Assembly (NCBI GenBank): GCA_032433595.1
Contig: JASWJB010000083.1
Coordinates: 62,001 to 126,000 of the forward strand
Direction of reading: 5' to 3'
DNA from: Conoideocrella luteorostrata
Lineage: Eukaryota > Ascomycota > Sordariomycetes > Hypocreales > Clavicipitaceae
DNA: 64,000 nt
This document shows, piece after piece, positions 34,861 through 45,302 of this stretch (position 1 is its first letter; each line of letters begins with the position of its first letter). A model generated the notes under the pieces. It worked only from the letters and a program-made list of their open reading frames with translations, was not told where the DNA came from and did no database searches. A program made the translations under genes and the position numbers.

Positions 34861-35591
34861 ATGGCCGCACCAGTCACCAAAGAGGTATCAGTGGCGGAGG
34901 GGTCGTCCAAGCTTGAGGTGCCACTGCGAGCCACCAGCAGGTCCAACCAGCCCGCCGGCTCTGTCCAGGAACAGGTGCCACCCAATAGCAATGGTGGAAA
35001 AGCAAGAAGACATTGTCGTTCTACATGACCTTTTTGGCGCTGAGCATCTGCGTCCTCCTCGTTTCGCTAGATGCCACCGCCCTGTCGGTCGCCGTGCCGT
35101 TGAGCTCAACACCACCAGCCGTGTGTAGATAGATTTCACTGACTGACGGTGGTTGGATTCATTATTAGGAGATAACCCGTGCCCTTCATGGCACCACGCT
35201 CGAGGCCTTCTGGGCGAGTCTCTGCTTCCTCCTCGCAGTCGTGGCCGTGATGCCCATCGTAACAAGCCTCTCCGATGTCCTGGGCCGCCAGATCCCGCTC
35301 TATGCCTCGTTCATCATCTTCATCGCGGGGTCCATCATCTTCGCCGTCGCCAACAGCATGGGTGTGCCCATCCTTGGCCGTATTCTATAGGGGCTTGGAG
35401 GCGGCGGTCTTGATGTTTTGGGCGAGGTCATTCTCGCCGACATCACCAGCCTGAAGGAGCGTCCACTATACTTGTGACTCTTCTCGATTCCCATGGCCGG
35501 CGGCGCCATCTGCGGTCCCATCGTTGGCGCTGCCCTCGCCGAAAATGTAGGCTGGCGATGGATCGGCTGGATCAATATTGACGAGGGATCC
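34861..35591 (+). pseudogene. MFS transporter (DHA-type), broken and truncated
   Basis: The start MAAPVTKEV lies at 34861. A one-base loss in an A-run near 34995 breaks the frame; the continuing frame reads TM1 (FLALSICVLLVSLDATAL), then, after an intron, AFWASLCFLLAVVAV, the MFS loop LSDVLGRQIP, and later AGGAICGPIVGAAL and WRWIGWINI. Two in-frame stops (TAG 35388, TGA 35475) look like single transitions from CAG and TGG. The gene ends after about five membrane segments at the solo LTR that begins at 35592. Intact relatives export drugs or toxins. Confidence 0.85.
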
Positions 35592-35791
35592 TGTTGGAAT
35601 GCCGCCAAGCACAATAGGAAGCACAGAGCCCGTCACGTGGCCACCTTCTAGCCACGATATTTATACGACGATATCGTGACTTCCACCGTGACTTCTTTTC
35701 TTCTTAGATAACAGTCACTTATGAATATATTGAATTTGAAGCCGATGATCTAGATCATTGCACAACCCTGTGCAACCCACAGATCCCAACA
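35592..35791. repeat. Solo Copia-type LTR inside the MFS remnant
   Basis: It runs from TGTTGGAATGCC to CAGATCCCAACA with TGTTGG/CCAACA tips, about 200 bp. It holds TATATT-rich promoter-like sequence and the phrase GTCACTTATGAATATATTGA, common in such LTRs. Flanks GATCC and GACTT do not form a clear target duplication. Confidence 0.75.
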
Positions 35792-37201
35792 GACTTGGGC
35801 TACTTGATTAACAGATCCGAGTGGCTATGGAATCCTTCGTGGAAAAAAAAAATAGCCAAGACTGAGACGAGGGAATTGGCCTGGGACCCAGACGAATACA
35901 CGCTGAAACAGCAGGCAGTAATGCCATAGTGTTATAATGTGCCGTCTGCGAATCGTTTACGTTTAAGTTAGCATCCCCATAGGTAAAGACATAACAAGAC
36001 AAAAGCCACGCATCTCGTGGGATAGCTTCTATTTTAGCACCAGTCGAGGATTTTCGATGCACAGGACACTTTGCTAGCTTGTCTTGCCGATGATACTGTC
36101 TGAATTGGTTTAATAGGATTGCCGTCGCCAAAACGACGCCGGGCAAGGGGACGATCACATCCCCCACCTCCGCTCCCATTCTCATTCCAAACTCAATAAA
36201 TATATTTCAACACTTGGCCCTCAATCTCCCGATTGTCTGCATGCTCTTGCAAGTCTGGTCCGGATGGAATGGTACATTTTCTACTGGATACCGATGCTCC
36301 ATCTAACATATAAACGGGAGCTTCGCCACAGAATCTAGTATGCCCAATTGTAATCTCAAATATCTACGTAGCTGGTTATTTGCTGCATGGCCACCCGGGC
36401 AATGGGTAATCAAACCTCAGCTTCGCACTTGCTGTACATTTAAATCCAGACATTTACACGCCGAACCTTGGTCAGGTCACCGGTGCGAGCCTGGATAAGT
36501 TACTCGCAAACTCACTCCCAGATCGAGATAATCGGCAATGTCATTTTAAAGATTTGCATCAAGATATTTAACAGGACGATGGTATCCAGCCGTCTTGATT
36601 GACGTAAAGTTCTGACCTGTCTTGGTTTTGTTGTTCGTACGTGACTTTGCAATCATGGAGGAGTTGTAAGCCGTGCATAGCTTCGCTAGTGACGCAGGCT
36701 GTCAAACGTCGTATTTCTGACAGAACGAGGAAGAAAGCCCGAAATAACCAGCAACTGGTATTCTTGTCACGTTTCTTGAACACTCTCGATGGCGTGGCAT
36801 CTCAGGAAGGCCGAGTTAATCACTTGCAGGCGGACAAGGTAGATCAAGCCATAATATAAAAAACAACAAGCACGAAATAATTATTTCGTGCTCATAAGAG
36901 GGACTGTACCCTCTTAGCTTAGCTGAATTCATTCATCAATATTTGATCTCATCATTTGACTCTTTTGAAAACTGATTTACCGGTCGTTCTCGCTCCCAAT
37001 GTCGATTGAGAAACTGCCTATTCTTCTAATCAGGCATGCTTTGAAGAGCCTTAGAATCTTGAATTCTGCCAGACCCTGATTCAGTAGAAGCACAAAATTG
37101 ACGGTTTACCTCGGATCTCCTAGACTACCCTACAATCGTCGCTTTTTCGTTGAGGTGTTCATGAGGCGTATGTGGTTTTGATACAACCATCAGCACTTTT
37201 C
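35792..37201. other. Intergenic, 3' side of the ankyrin NLR
   Basis: No gene, and no continuation of the MFS transporter, can be read after the LTR. Confidence 0.5.
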
Positions 37202-39420
37202 TTAGACAACAATGTAGCCACCCGTAGCGTCTGCATTAGCACCTTCCGCGAGAAGCAGCTCAACAACCGCTTCCCGATTATGCTTAATAGCGCACTGTAG
37301 AACTGTTATGCCGTTATAGCCTCTTGCCTCAATATCTGCACCTTTCTCAAGAAGCACTCCAATATGAATTAGTATGCCACCGCGTGCAGCGTGGTGCAAA
37401 GGCGTAAGGCCAGTGTTATCTTGTGCCTCAATATTAGCACCTTTCTCAAGAATCATTTCAATATTCCATGACATGCCATTACTAGCAGCGTAGTGCAAAG
37501 GCGTAAGGCCGGTGTTATCTTGTGCCTCAATATTAGCACCTTTCTTAAGAAGCACTTCAATATTACTACTTAGTATGCCACTGCGCACAGCGTGGTGCAA
37601 AGGCGTAAGGCTAGTGTTATCTTGTGCCTCAATATTAGCACCTTTCTCAAGAAGCACTTCAATATCAGTTGGCATGCCACTCCATGCAGTATGGTGCAAA
37701 GGCGTAAGGCCGGTGTTATCTTGTGCCTCAACATTAGCACCTTTCTCAAGAAGCACTTTAATACTACTTGATATGCCCCTGCATGCAGCGTAGTGCAAAG
37801 GCGTAAGGCCGGCGTTACCTTGTGCCTCAATATTAGCACCTTTCTCAAGAAGCAATCTAATAGTAGTTGGTATGCTGCTGCATGCAGCGTGGTGCAAAGA
37901 TGTAAGGCCGGTGTTATCTTGTGCCTCAATATTAGCGCCTTTATTAAGAAGCACTTCAATAGTTGCTAGCATACCACTGCATGCAGCGTGGTGCAAAGGC
38001 GTAAGGCCGGTGTTATCTCGTGCCTCAATACTAGCACCTTTCTCAAGAAGCACTTCAATATTGCTACTTGGTAAGCCACTGCGTGCAGCATAGTGTAAAG
38101 GCGTAAGACCGGTGTTATCTTGTGCCTCAATATTAGCACCTTCCTCAAGAAGCACTTTAATATTAACTAGCATGCCAATGCATACAGCGTGGTGCAAAGG
38201 CGTAAGGCCGGTGTTATCTTGTGCCTCAATATTAGCACCTTCCCCAAGAAACACCTTAACACTACTTGATATGCTACTGCGCGCAGTGTAGTGCAAAGGT
38301 GTAAGGCCGGTGTTATCTCGTGCCTCAATATTAGCACCTTTCTCAAGAAGCACTTTAATATTCCATGCCTTAATAATGAATACAGCGTGGTGCAAAGGCG
38401 TATGGCCGATATTATCTTGTGCATCAATATTAGCACCTTTCTCAAGAAGCACCTTAATACTAGTCGGCTCGCCAACGTATGCAGAGTGGTGCAAAGGCGT
38501 AAGGCCGCTGTTATCTCGTGCCTCAATACTAGCACCTTTCTCAAGAAGCACTTCAATATTGCTACTTGGTAAGCTACTACGTGCAGCATAGTGTAAAGGA
38601 GTAAGACCAGTGTTATCTTGTGCCTTAATATTAGCACCTTCCTCAAGAAGCACTTTAATATTAGCTAGCATGCCAATGCATACAGCGTGGTGCAAAGGCG
38701 TAAGGCTGGTGTTATCTTGGGCCTCAATATTAGCATCCTTCTCAAGAAGCACTGTAATACTACTTGATATGTCACTACGCGCAGCGTAGTGCAAAGGCGT
38801 AAAGCCGTTGTTATCATGTGCCTTAATATTAGCACCTTTCTCAAGAAGCACTTCAATACTGCTTAATATGCCACTGCATGCAGCGTGGTGCAAAGGCGTA
38901 AGACCAGTGTTATCGTATGCCTCAATATTAGCACCTTTCTTAAGAAGTGCTTTAATATTTTTTATCATGCCACTGCGTGCAGCGTGGTGCAAAGGCGTAA
39001 GGCCGGTGTTATCTTGGGCCTCAATATTAGCACCTTTCTCAAGAAGCACTTCAATACTTCTTGGTAAGCCACTGCACGCAGCGTGGTGCAAAGGCGTAAG
39101 GCCGGCGTTACCTTGTGCCTCAATATTAGCACCTTCCTCAAGAAGCACTGTAATACTACTTGGCATACCACTGCATGCAGCGTAGTGCAAAGACGTAAGG
39201 CCGGTGTTATCTTGGGCCTCAATATTAGCACCTTTCTCAAGAAGCACTGTAATACTACTTGGCATACCACTGCGTGCAGCATGGTGCAAAGGCGTAAGGC
39301 CGGTGTTATCTTGTGCCTCAATATCAGCACCTTTCTCGACAAGCAACTCAGCAACCTGTAAAATATTGTGCTGAGTGGCATAATGTAGTGCTGTCATGCC
39401 AGTATGACTTTTTTGATCAG
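37202..39420. repeat. 99-bp tandem repeats encoding the ankyrin array
   Basis: About 22 units of 99 bp (three of 102 bp) with a nearly constant core (minus-strand text encoding KGANIEAQDNTGLTPLH) and variable bases in between. A block at 38020-38240 recurs almost unchanged at 38517-38735, 497 bp away, so several units were duplicated together. Confidence 0.92.
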
Positions 39421-42400
39421 CATTTGCTTTATTCTCGAGAAGTAACTTCACGACCGCTAGTTCACCACATGTTGCGGCCATATTGAGCATTATGTCCGTC
39501 CAGACTTGATTAATTTCAACAAGATCAACCTCATTTGAAGCGAGAAAAAAGCCCCGTAATAACAATTCATCACCTAGCACTACCAGTTGATGCAAGATAG
39601 ATTTTTTTTTCGAGAACTTAAAATGGCGTCCTACGTTTCGTCGATTTCCGCCACAACGGCCACTCTGTCGACACAAGCTGTCTATTTCAGAGGCCTGAGG
39701 CCGACCTGCCACTGCAAGTTTTATGAGAGCTTGGACTGCCTTGTCACTGTTCGTGGCCACTGCAGCAAAAAGAGGGGTTCCATAGCGCTCATTCTCTACT
39801 TCAAAGCATGATGACTTTTGATGGTATCTGATCAAATTTGCTGCATCATGTTCAGCCAGTATATACAACATGCTGGCGTCACGGTATCGACGTGCTTCAT
39901 GTCGCTCAACAATATTGTTAAGCTGTATCCATCTCTTGCGATCAAAGCGCTGAATAAAATCTGCTTGGTTAATTCCGCCACCCTGTGCAGTATCGGAATG
40001 GTACAAAACATTCTGCAACGCATATGCAAGGAAAGGGAACATGTTGGTTGCAGACTCGCGAAGTTCTGCTGCCTTCTCAGATCCTGCTTTTGGGAGACAA
40101 CTGTCGATTTTCAAGTCTTTGTCGATATCCAAATCCATATACTTGAGACAGCACTGCTTTAATTGTTCATGGCTCCCCTCTATAAAATTTTCTTCAAGAT
40201 TGGGCCATATTTCTCTAAGCCCACGCTCTTGAAGCAGGAAATCTCTGACTGACTCATGAATAAACTGGGCAGTTTGTACTTTGCCCTTAGTGATCTCTGC
40301 AAGCCCTTTGGATGTATCAATGATAAAATTCTCTATGACCTTATTGGTGATATCATCGGTATTCCACGCAGAAAGATATTCCGGTTGGCTGCCTGCAAGA
40401 ACGGCAAAGTACAACTGCTCCGGCTTTAAGGGTTGCTTGGCAAAAAGGACCCATCGAATGCATAGAACGAGATCAGCTTGATTGTCATTGTCTCGGGTTA
40501 ATATGCTACGGAGTAGCGTGTGTAAGTCAGCAGGGATTTCTTGAAGTTTCTTCCGAAGCTCATGGACGCGTCCCTTATCATAAGCCTTGTTGAGAATGCG
40601 CACAACCAGAACAACCCACATGAAAATCCCTGATGCCTTGTCTCTGACATCAGTGCGGATTTGCTCAGCAAGACGGCTGCGCCCAATTCTCAACTCGCTG
40701 TCCACATAGGCCACTATATCTTGACCATGACCGTCTTGTTCCTCTAAATTTAGGTTGAGCCCCCTTGCGACGGAAATACTTGGATAATATCGGCTTGCAA
40801 AGCAGACTTTGAAATTAATACCAGCTGATGTAGACTTTTCGCTCAGGGATTCGAGAAACGATATCATATCCCGCACTTCATCCTCGTCGCACTCATCTAG
40901 AGCATCTATGAAGCAGACGACGTCGGACTGGCCAAGGCCCAAAATGGTTCGCTCAAAAACTAATTTAAGCAATTCAAGACTCCATGAGTATTTCTTGGAT
41001 ACGAGATCCTGGAAGACTTGCTGAAGATGTGGTAATGATTTCAGGAGCTGCAGCAACAGTGACCGATACATGCCGACAGTAGATTTCTCTAGTTCAACGC
41101 CTCGTGCATTGAAGAAGAACGAGACAATAACGCTATGCTTCATTTTCTGCCGAGCTCTGCCATAGGCAAAGTTCATTAGAGTTGATTTGCCAGCACCGGG
41201 CTTCCCTTTCATCCACAAAAAGCCGTGATGCTTGCTCATTTCGGCTGGGTTAAGCCAGTCACGATACTCTGGCGTGTGCACCAACCATTTGCAAGTCTTA
41301 GCGTGGGCGCTCTTAATTGTTTTCTGACGAACATCAATTTGTTCAAATTCTAATGATTCCAGTAGCAAGCTTTTTTGTTCATCGCTGAGTGAGCCTGCCT
41401 CATGGCGGCTCTGCTGCTCTAGATCACCGCTGGCTGCCTTGGGAAATTCCTCAATTTCGCACACAGGAATATGATCCAGAAGTTCCTTTGCGTACGCTGC
41501 CGCCGCCATGGCTGCGTACCCCTGCCAGTGCTTGTTTTTATGGGTGTCTGCATAGTCGCAGATGCCACGAATTACTAGGCAAGGGAAGCTATTCACAAGT
41601 CCTGCTGCTTCCATCTCAACACATAACACGTCTAACTTGTCGCTTAGTTCGTCTCGAGTGTGCGCGTTCTTCAAGACGGTGTTTGCAGACGCAATAAGCC
41701 CGTAATGAATGGCTGGCTTGTCGTCCTGCAAACTCCGCCCAAAGCGTGGAAGAAGTTTCGAAGGATTGTCACCGCAGGCTTCTGCACATGATCGGTCGTC
41801 ATATTCGGGGTGGAGAATGTGGCTTCGATAAAGTCTGTCGCTACCAGCGTCAGGCCGCTTATATTTTTGGAGTAGCCCTGGTGTCTTGGTAAGAGCCTGG
41901 CTGATGGCTGATGCAAGATTTTGGCCACAGATGTCATGGTGAGCCTTCAAACGATTCAGTGCTGTTCTGAGGTGTTCCGGAGCTTGGTTCAAAACGCCCG
42001 TTTTATGAAAGCCTTGGTTTTGTATTTCTTTGCCGAAATCATACTGGATAACACCACTGTTCGCATTCTTAGGCTCGCCCACAACAACGTCACCAAGTCG
42101 TATGTCGTGTTTTTGGCTCGGTGCACCGCCGCCAATTCCAACCATCAGACCAATTCTAACATTTGGAAAGGTACGAAATAAATGATTCGCCACAACAGCC
42201 GCAGACGCTATCCCATATGCGCCCGCTGGCAAGACAGCAATGACGATATTGTGTTTTCCAATGTTGCCAAATGTATAAGCGTTACTGTCGTGACGAGAAA
42301 TATGCGGCCGTTCGTGGGTTTCGTCAAGGAAGGCTTGCGCTGCTGCGTACTCTTCGGAAATGGCACAGATCCAGCCAACAGTATATTCGCCAGTCGTCTT

Positions 42401-42520
42401 CTGGCTTCCGATTCTTATCGCGACCTCTGAAAGGTTGTCGGACGCTATCTTGGCCTTCTTTGTAGCGGTGACAATCTGAGCATCGTCACTGTCTCCATGT
42501 TCGGCTGTCCGCTTTTCCAT
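37202..42520 (-). CDS. NLR-type receptor: nucleoside phosphorylase - NACHT - ankyrin array
   Basis: One uninterrupted frame of 1,772 residues from the ATG at 42520. Residues about 45-355 are a PNP/UDP-phosphorylase-type domain (TVGWICAISEEYAAAQAFL, GLMVGIGGGAPS, VEMEAAGLVNSFPCLVIRG, ICDYAD, the last with the catalytic-site Asp). NACHT follows, with Walker A GKPGAGKST at 439-447 and Walker B CFIDALDECDE at 537-547. A helical linker leads to about 22 ankyrin repeats of 33 residues from roughly residue 1036 to the end, with consensus TGLTPLHHAA then LLEKGANIEAQDN. The architecture is a known fungal NLR class; bacterial relatives with similar nucleoside-cleaving domains act in antiphage defence. 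The enzymatic part would be the effector, the array the sensor. The repeats are near-identical, which marks recent expansion. Confidence 0.93.
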   Translation of the reverse strand: MEKRTAEHGDSDDAQIVTATKKAKIASDNLSEVAIRIGSQKTTGEYTVGWICAISEEYAAAQAFLDETHERPHISRHDSNAYTFGNIGKHNIVIAVLPAGAYGIASAAVVANHLFRTFPNVRIGLMVGIGGGAPSQKHDIRLGDVVVGEPKNANSGVIQYDFGKEIQNQGFHKTGVLNQAPEHLRTALNRLKAHHDICGQNLASAISQALTKTPGLLQKYKRPDAGSDRLYRSHILHPEYDDRSCAEACGDNPSKLLPRFGRSLQDDKPAIHYGLIASANTVLKNAHTRDELSDKLDVLCVEMEAAGLVNSFPCLVIRGICDYADTHKNKHWQGYAAMAAAAYAKELLDHIPVCEIEEFPKAASGDLEQQSRHEAGSLSDEQKSLLLESLEFEQIDVRQKTIKSAHAKTCKWLVHTPEYRDWLNPAEMSKHHGFLWMKGKPGAGKSTLMNFAYGRARQKMKHSVIVSFFFNARGVELEKSTVGMYRSLLLQLLKSLPHLQQVFQDLVSKKYSWSLELLKLVFERTILGLGQSDVVCFIDALDECDEDEVRDMISFLESLSEKSTSAGINFKVCFASRYYPSISVARGLNLNLEEQDGHGQDIVAYVDSELRIGRSRLAEQIRTDVRDKASGIFMWVVLVVRILNKAYDKGRVHELRKKLQEIPADLHTLLRSILTRDNDNQADLVLCIRWVLFAKQPLKPEQLYFAVLAGSQPEYLSAWNTDDITNKVIENFIIDTSKGLAEITKGKVQTAQFIHESVRDFLLQERGLREIWPNLEENFIEGSHEQLKQCCLKYMDLDIDKDLKIDSCLPKAGSEKAAELRESATNMFPFLAYALQNVLYHSDTAQGGGINQADFIQRFDRKRWIQLNNIVERHEARRYRDASMLYILAEHDAANLIRYHQKSSCFEVENERYGTPLFAAVATNSDKAVQALIKLAVAGRPQASEIDSLCRQSGRCGGNRRNVGRHFKFSKKKSILHQLVVLGDELLLRGFFLASNEVDLVEINQVWTDIMLNMAATCGELAVVKLLLENKANADQKSHTGMTALHYATQHNILQVAELLVEKGADIEAQDNTGLTPLHHAARSGMPSSITVLLEKGANIEAQDNTGLTSLHYAACSGMPSSITVLLEEGANIEAQGNAGLTPLHHAACSGLPRSIEVLLEKGANIEAQDNTGLTPLHHAARSGMIKNIKALLKKGANIEAYDNTGLTPLHHAACSGILSSIEVLLEKGANIKAHDNNGFTPLHYAARSDISSSITVLLEKDANIEAQDNTSLTPLHHAVCIGMLANIKVLLEEGANIKAQDNTGLTPLHYAARSSLPSSNIEVLLEKGASIEARDNSGLTPLHHSAYVGEPTSIKVLLEKGANIDAQDNIGHTPLHHAVFIIKAWNIKVLLEKGANIEARDNTGLTPLHYTARSSISSSVKVFLGEGANIEAQDNTGLTPLHHAVCIGMLVNIKVLLEEGANIEAQDNTGLTPLHYAARSGLPSSNIEVLLEKGASIEARDNTGLTPLHHAACSGMLATIEVLLNKGANIEAQDNTGLTSLHHAACSSIPTTIRLLLEKGANIEAQGNAGLTPLHYAACRGISSSIKVLLEKGANVEAQDNTGLTPLHHTAWSGMPTDIEVLLEKGANIEAQDNTSLTPLHHAVRSGILSSNIEVLLKKGANIEAQDNTGLTPLHYAASNGMSWNIEMILEKGANIEAQDNTGLTPLHHAARGGILIHIGVLLEKGADIEARGYNGITVLQCAIKHNREAVVELLLAEGANADATGGYIVV

Positions 42521-43814
42521 TTGGCTAGTGAGAAGGTTTTCAGCATGTAAGCTCGGTGGTGATATTTCGGGGTATGGACTTCGACGACAAACACCAGTTG
42601 GTGTATGCTAGGATCGAGATCCGATGGCGTTGGGAGCTGGAGTGGCGACCCAAGGCAGTGATAACAATGTTCAACTGCGTCTAGCTAGAGTTAAATTGGA
42701 AACGGGAGGCCTTCGGTACATGTCACGCATGGTAGTTAAATGAGGCTGACTGGGCTATGCCCGACCGGCCCAATAACTACTCTCTACCTGCAGGACGTAT
42801 TTCAGATCCACTGTCAACCAAAGGCTTCCTGCCCAGATGCGCAAAGCCGCTGTGGCAGCTTCTCGTCTTGTCGGGGTTTAATATGGATGTATCCTTTCAC
42901 AGACTCTATAATAGTAATAGCAGCATCCATCATTATCAAAAGTATAATGATACCAAATGATATCTGTTGACAGACAATTCGATACATGACAACAAGGACT
43001 GCTTAGACGTGGGCAGCTACGGGCCCCGCTTTGTGCTACCAGCCCCAAGTTCCTTGTCGCAAAAATAATACGATAACGGATACTTATCTGAGATATCTTT
43101 ACCAATACATCTAACCCATTTAGCTCTCCGTCTTACAAGTAGTTATTGTTGGCAACACACTCACAGACGATGCCATCAAGCCCACACAAGCGGGTGTACA
43201 GTGGGCCTCCCGTGAGTCTGAGCCAAACTACTCCGTACGGAGCACTCTGATCTAGAAGAGGAGGTCCACCCTACTCCGTACAGCAGAGGTGCGGTACAAG
43301 TACGGAGTACAGTCCCACTTAACACCAAACTTACCGCCACCCAACCTTGCTGATCTGCCGCCCCGCCATTGGCCACTGGTGTCTGGTTGCCTGGCCAACC
43401 TGTTTTGCCTTCGCACATAAACGTTGGCTACCCATCCCGCTTGTTGCCCCGTGCCAGCCCGACAAGAAAGAAAGCACAAGACTACGACGGCCATCTGGCA
43501 CACCCTTTCCTCTTGTAAACCATTTTCCCAAACTCAGCATTGACCGTAGAGTCATCATCGCTATCAGCATCTTCATCAACATCTCGGGGCTTGGACACTG
43601 ATCTGATTATCACGAACACAAAGATACAGCCGTTGGTGACTCGGACGTCGTCGGCGACACAGACCACTTGAACTTCCCGCCAGCTGGCAAACAACATTCC
43701 GACGGCTGTGACTGTCTGAGGTGGACTCTGTACACCCTGACCGAGTCTTGGATTCGGCTGCAAACGAAGGCATTTTTTTTTAGTTATTCGGGGACTGCTT
43801 GCTAGGCGCTCATC
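42521..43814. other. Boundary between accessory and housekeeping DNA
   Basis: It holds the promoter sides of the ankyrin NLR and of rho4, which are divergent. TACTCCGTA motifs lie at 43229, 43272 and 43301. No gene is recognised. Confidence 0.5.
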
Positions 43815-44748
43815 ATGACTTCACAATATCGCAATTCGTATTATACACCGGCCAGCTATGAACAGCCGCAACGTCAACAGCGCACCCGTTCAAGTGATGG
43901 TACAGTGAGCACGACAGTGAGCTCATCATCGGGACGAGAATCTGCTGCCACTCATGTTACCGATGTTCCCTCGTACTCGAAAAAGATTGTCGTGGTTGGG
44001 GACGGCGGCTGCGGCAAGACGTGCTTGTTGATAAGCTACAGTCAGGGTTATTTCCCAGAGGTAAGAACGACAAATTCGAAGTCAATACCGCCTCATGGAG
44101 ACTAACAATTTGATTCACTTTTAGAAATATGTCCCAACTGTTTTCGAAAACTACATTACTTATCCCACGCACAGCCCAACTGGAAAGACTGTCGAGTTGG
44201 CACTGTGGGACACTGCTGGCCAGGAGGAATACGACCGTCTGCGTCCTCTGTCCTATCCCGAAACCGACTTGATTTTTGTCTGCTTTGCCATTGATTGCCC
44301 CAACTCATTGGATAATGTGCTGGACAAGGTAAGCCTAACGGCGACTTGCTAATCACATCTCATTAACCCAGACTAACTATCTATCCTGCAGTGGTACCCT
44401 GAAGTTCTCCATTTCTGCCCATACACACCCCTCATCCTGGTCGGCCTCAAATCAGATCTACGCTACAAGAAGACTTGCATCGAAATGCTCAAAACCCAAG
44501 GCCTTACACCTGTTACCACCGAGCAAGGACTTGCCGTTGCTGGAAAGATGCATGCCCAGTATATGGAATGCAGCAGTAAAGAAATGCTCGGCGTCGATGA
44601 GATCTTTGAGCGTGCTATCCTGACGGTTGTCGCCAATGACAGGAAACACCAAGACGCCACGGTCGCTAACTCTGGCAGCGAAAAGATCCCAGCAGTCCCG
44701 GGTATGAAGCCCCCCAAGAAAAGAAAGAGAAGGTGCCAGATTCTGTAA
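43815..44748 (+). CDS. rho4: Rho-family GTPase of the Rho4 type
   Basis: Exons 43815-44060, 44125-44328 and 44392-44748 give 268 residues. A Ser/Thr-rich extension of about 55 residues precedes the G domain: P-loop GDGGCGKT (62-69), effector loop VPTVFENY, G3 [12 protein letters not shown] (110-121) and the Rho insert [16 protein letters not shown]. The C-terminus is basic and ends CQIL, a prenylation box; Leu at the end predicts geranylgeranylation. N-terminal extension plus this G domain identify Rho4, which controls septum formation and cell-wall polarity at hyphal septa through formin and the cell-integrity pathway. All nucleotide-binding residues are present. Confidence 0.94.
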
Positions 44749-45302
44749 TTGGTTCTTGTGGAAACACCGTTTCCCCTCAGAGCCAAGCCCAATACTGGCT
44801 ACCATGCTGCATACAGAATTGTAATGATCATCCATGAAATCTTTTCGCCTTTTTAACAAACCATTTTTATGATTGCACTTATTATGAACACAGACATGCT
44901 GGCCAGGGGGGGATGTATGGCATAATGGTGGACAGGACTGGCATCCTTGGCGCTGTATCTTGCTGTCCCTCCCAAGGTTATGGTACATACTACGTCGAAT
45001 TTGGCGTGAGCAAGATGGCCGAGGTGTGGATGAGCATGATGGGAAGGTAGGAGTCGTGGGAGTATACTCGATCGGGATGGGAAACATGTGAATTTGCGAC
45101 GCTACTGGCTCATGGCTTTATATTTGCATTTTTTTTTTCCTTGTTTGTTTTGTTTGTACGATGGCCCGTTGAATCGCTTGTGTTGGGTAGGACATAAAAA
45201 CTTGTTCATATATTTTTGATCGTCCAATCGTGAGATGTGGCTTGAACCGTACAAGAGACCAGCTCTTGCTGCTCTGCGTCTCACATAATTCTTAGTAGGG
45301 TA
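44749..45302. other. Convergent 3' regions of rho4 and dad1
   Basis: UTR-like sequence with T- and A-runs; no gene seen. Confidence 0.5.

Noticed and set aside
35592..35791. Perfect target duplication for the Copia-type solo LTR
   Set aside because: Flanks GATCC and GACTT do not match, so I kept the LTR call but not the duplication.
37512..39361. Several open frames of 60-160 codons on both strands within the ankyrin array
   Set aside because: They arise because a 99-bp repeat keeps every frame open or closed in all units alike. Their compositions (Arg/Ser/Leu or Ile/Cys runs) are shadows of the ankyrin coding frame.
37202..39420. CRISPR-like appearance of regular repeats
   Set aside because: Fungal genome, repeats are coding in one frame (ankyrin), and unit-to-unit spacers are not unique sequences.
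44458..45087. 209-codon minus-strand frame opposite the rho4 3' exon and UTR
   Set aside because: Half of it is antisense to the conserved Rho4 exon; the rest is UTR without protein signal.
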